Position numbers and translations under genes: made by a program
The notes under the pieces: model-generated
What the model saw: the letters and a program-made list of their open reading frames with translations, nothing else
Told to the model about the DNA's origin: nothing
Databases searched by the model: none
In this document: positions 62,132-64,000 of the stretch, piece by piece
Position numbering within the stretch: the first letter of the stretch is position 1
How the letters are laid out: each line of letters opens with the position of its first letter
DNA from: Roseibium aggregatum IAM 12614
Lineage (GTDB): Bacteria > Pseudomonadota > Alphaproteobacteria > Rhizobiales > Stappiaceae
Length of the DNA: 64,000 nucleotides
Reading direction: 5' to 3'
Assembly: GCF_000168975.1 (NCBI RefSeq)
Contig: NZ_AAUW01000004.1
Span: forward strand, 186,001-250,000

Positions 62132-62828
62132 ATTCGATCTTTTGCAGGAGGAAGATCAAGAGCCTGATGCCCGCCCGAAGCGGCTGGATCCGTCCGGCAT
62201 GCGCATGGTCGAAGCGTTGCTGTTTGCCTCGTCCGAACCGCTTTCTCTTGAGGAACTGACTTTGCGTCTGCCGGAAGGCACCGATGTGCTGACCCTGCTG
62301 GAACAATTGCAGGTCACCTATGCGTCAAGAGGCGTCAATCTGGTGAAGGTTGCCGGCAAATGGTGTTTTCGAACGGCTGAGGACCTCGCATATCTGATGC
62401 ACCGGAACGTCGAGGAGCAGCGCAAATTGTCGCGCGCAGCTCTCGAAACGCTGGCGATCATTGCGTATCATCAGCCGGTCACACGCGCCGAGATTGAAGA
62501 GATCCGTGGCGTTTCCACGTCCAAGGGAACGCTTGACGTTTTGCTTGAAACGACGTGGATCCGAATGCGCGGGCGCCGCAGAACGCCGGGTCGTCCCGTC
62601 ACTTACGGGACGACAGACCAGTTTCTGATCCATTTTGGACTGGAGAACGTGAGAGACCTGCCGGGTCTTGAGGAACTGAAGGGCGCAGGACTGCTGGACA
62701 GCGCCGTGCCGGCCTCTTTCCTCGTGCCGACGCCGAATGACGATACCGCATTGACGGAAGACGAAGATCCTCTAGAAGACGGGTCTCTGTTTGATGATGA
62801 TGAAGCGGACGAGACCGCCGGATCCTGA
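62121..62828 (+). CDS. scpB: Segregation and condensation protein B
   Basis: ScpB (235 residues) forms a dimer of winged helices that binds the kleisin ScpA. Diagnostic segments are RMVEALLFASSEPLSLEELTLRLPEG, FRTAEDLAYLM, LSRAALETLAIIAYHQPVTRAEIEEIRGVSTSKGTLDVLLE and GRPVTYGTTDQFLIHFGLENVRDLPGLEELKGAGLL. The last 35 residues are acidic and disordered. Start ATG 62121 overlaps scpA; its stop shares a base with the next start (TGATG). Confidence 0.95.
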   Translation: MASEFDLLQEEDQEPDARPKRLDPSGMRMVEALLFASSEPLSLEELTLRLPEGTDVLTLLEQLQVTYASRGVNLVKVAGKWCFRTAEDLAYLMHRNVEEQRKLSRAALETLAIIAYHQPVTRAEIEEIRGVSTSKGTLDVLLETTWIRMRGRRRTPGRPVTYGTTDQFLIHFGLENVRDLPGLEELKGAGLLDSAVPASFLVPTPNDDTALTEDEDPLEDGSLFDDDEADETAGS

Positions 62829-63967
62829 TGCCTGATCGCAAGAAGCCGACTTCAACCAACGGCAGCGGCCATCCGCTGAGCTGGGGTGCGCCCGGAACCG
62901 CCGGTGCAACAATTGCGGCCGGCCTCGTCTTTGAGAACGTGTCTCACGACTACGATGGCGTCACGTCTGTTCAGGACCTCAGCCTGTCCATTGCGCCGGG
63001 CGAGATCCTTTGTCTTCTCGGACATTCCGGCTGTGGCAAGACCACCTTGATGCGCATTGCGGCAGGTGTTGAGCGTCAGAGCAAGGGCAGGGTGCTGATC
63101 AACGGCCGCGAAATCGCCGGAGACACGCTGTTCCTGCCACCTGAAAAACGTGGCGTTGGCCTGATGTTCCAGGATTATGCGCTCTTTCCGCACATGAGCA
63201 TCCTGGCAAATGTCATGTTCGGCCTCACCAACATGCCGAAGCGCGAAGCCCAGACTGCAGCCCTGAGCGCGCTCGGTCGCGTCGGTCTGGCGGATTATGC
63301 GTCTGACTATCCTCATGCACTTTCCGGCGGCGAGCAGCAACGTGTCGCGCTGGCGCGAGCACTTGTTCCCCGGCCGGGAATTCTCTTGATGGACGAGCCG
63401 TTCTCGGGCCTCGACAAACGGCTGCGTGACAATGTGCGTGATGAAACGCTGGCGGTTATTCGCGAAACGCGTGCGACATGCATTATCGTGACCCACGATC
63501 CGGAAGAAGCCATGCGCATGGGTGACAGGATCGCCCTGATGCGGCAGGGGCGTCTGGTGCAACACGGAACGGCAGCGGATCTGTACAAAGCGCCTGTTGA
63601 CCTTTTTGCAGCCCGGTTCTTTTCCGAATTGAACCAGCTCGAAGGTGTCGTGACGTCGGCAGGGGTTGAAACACCGGTTGGCGTTCTGGCGTCGGAGGGC
63701 TTATCCACCGGTCAAAAGGTGGACGTTTGTGTCCGCCCGCAGGGCATTGTTCTGAATAATGCTGGTTTATGCGGCGTTCCGGGCAGAATTCGTTCGAAAC
63801 GATTCGTCGGCGAGGTCGATTTGTTGTCTATTGCAATAGACGGGCTCAATCATCCCCTTCAGGCAAGGGTTCGTGCGGGGAGCCCCTGGGAGCGCGGAAT
63901 GGACGTTGCCGTCACGACTGATCCGAAAGACGTGCTTGTTTTTCCGCGTGTACAGTCCCAAGTCTAG
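62828..63967 (+). CDS. ABC transporter ATPase, FbpC/PotA type
   Basis: A 379-residue import ATPase. After a 35-residue Gly/Ser-rich extension come Walker A LGHSGCGKTTL (about 65-75), Q-loop MFQDYALFPHM, signature LSGGEQQRVALARAL, Walker B ILLMDEPFSGLD and H-loop IVTHDPEEAM. A TOBE-like C-terminal domain follows (VDVCVRPQGIVL, GRIRSKRFVGEVDLL). FbpC-type proteins drive iron, putrescine or other solute uptake, but no permease or binding-protein gene is seen before the right edge 33 bases later. Its start overlaps the scpB stop, placing it in the scp operon. Confidence 0.9.
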   Translation: MPDRKKPTSTNGSGHPLSWGAPGTAGATIAAGLVFENVSHDYDGVTSVQDLSLSIAPGEILCLLGHSGCGKTTLMRIAAGVERQSKGRVLINGREIAGDTLFLPPEKRGVGLMFQDYALFPHMSILANVMFGLTNMPKREAQTAALSALGRVGLADYASDYPHALSGGEQQRVALARALVPRPGILLMDEPFSGLDKRLRDNVRDETLAVIRETRATCIIVTHDPEEAMRMGDRIALMRQGRLVQHGTAADLYKAPVDLFAARFFSELNQLEGVVTSAGVETPVGVLASEGLSTGQKVDVCVRPQGIVLNNAGLCGVPGRIRSKRFVGEVDLLSIAIDGLNHPLQARVRAGSPWERGMDVAVTTDPKDVLVFPRVQSQV

Positions 63968-64000
63968 TGGGAGGGCAACTTAACCTTCTGTCTAGGTGAT

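Noticed and set aside
1..64000. CRISPR arrays, insertion sequences, toxin-antitoxin pairs or prophage genes
   Set aside because: I read through the window for regularly spaced repeats, transposase or integrase motifs and phage structural genes and saw none.

Overview
The window reads as chromosome of an alphaproteobacterium, most likely a marine member of Hyphomicrobiales close to Stappiaceae (Roseibium/Labrenzia type). This is inferred, not searched. The pointers are a PopZ gene beside valS, an ExoR-like periplasmic repeat protein, the aerobic cobaltochelatase CobN with CobW, a SUF operon starting with an extra NifS-like desulfurase, the order argS / SPOR gene / nagZ / scpA / scpB, and an Irr-type iron box before suf. 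Almost everything is vertically inherited core or metabolic sequence. I see no prophage, insertion sequence, CRISPR array, integrase or defence island.

Layout. 1-1450: end of an M81 (MlrC-like) metallopeptidase and a D-threonine-aldolase-type PLP enzyme. 1517-3091: wreck of a sugar ABC transporter (permease start, solute-binding protein end, ATPase with two in-frame stops). 3099-10206: amino-sugar and peptidoglycan-recycling locus. The minus strand carries murQ, a ROK kinase, cutC and a Gfo/Idh oxidoreductase; the plus strand carries a GntR-UTRA regulator, a NagB-II-like SIS deaminase and nagA. GGTAT/ATTGG words recur in both control regions. 10283-11191: lone JmjC-type cupin. 11565-11640: tRNA-Asn. 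About 11985-22160: cobalamin riboswitch, then cobU-cobW-cobN-cobO-(YrhK-like)-cobQ, convergent with cobC-cobD. 22486-28172: small ORF, YbdK-type carboxylate-amine ligase, tRNA-Cys, Pcm-family methyltransferase, TolC, PopZ, DUF1284 protein. 28356-34067: valS, DUF2155 protein, two GNAT acetyltransferases, alpha/beta hydrolase. 34190-42119: iron-box-like palindrome, NifS-like desulfurase, sufB-C-D-S-T-A and tenA. 42195-47999 (minus strand): diguanylate cyclase, RhlE-type helicase, sulfotransferase-like protein, parE. 48508-51290: ExoR-like protein, small secreted protein, xthA, erpA. 51445-63967: dgt, terminator, argS, SPOR protein, an interposed LysR / EamA transporter / esterase block, nagZ, scpA, scpB and an FbpC-like ABC ATPase.

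How it fits together. NagZ, MurQ, the ROK kinase, NagA and the SIS deaminase can form a route from recovered cell-wall sugars to fructose-6-phosphate, probably under the local GntR regulator. The uptake system that once belonged to the locus is decayed, so recycling rather than import may be what is retained. The cob genes cover cobalt insertion, adenosylation, amidation, the aminopropanol branch and the first nucleotide-loop step; the upstream ring-building genes are not here. The suf operon supplies Fe-S clusters, with erpA elsewhere in the window as a carrier.

Nothing here is a convincing undescribed defence or mobile system. The most rewarding leads are the decayed transporter, the shared operator words of the amino-sugar locus, the iron box before suf, and a terminator placed directly ahead of argS.
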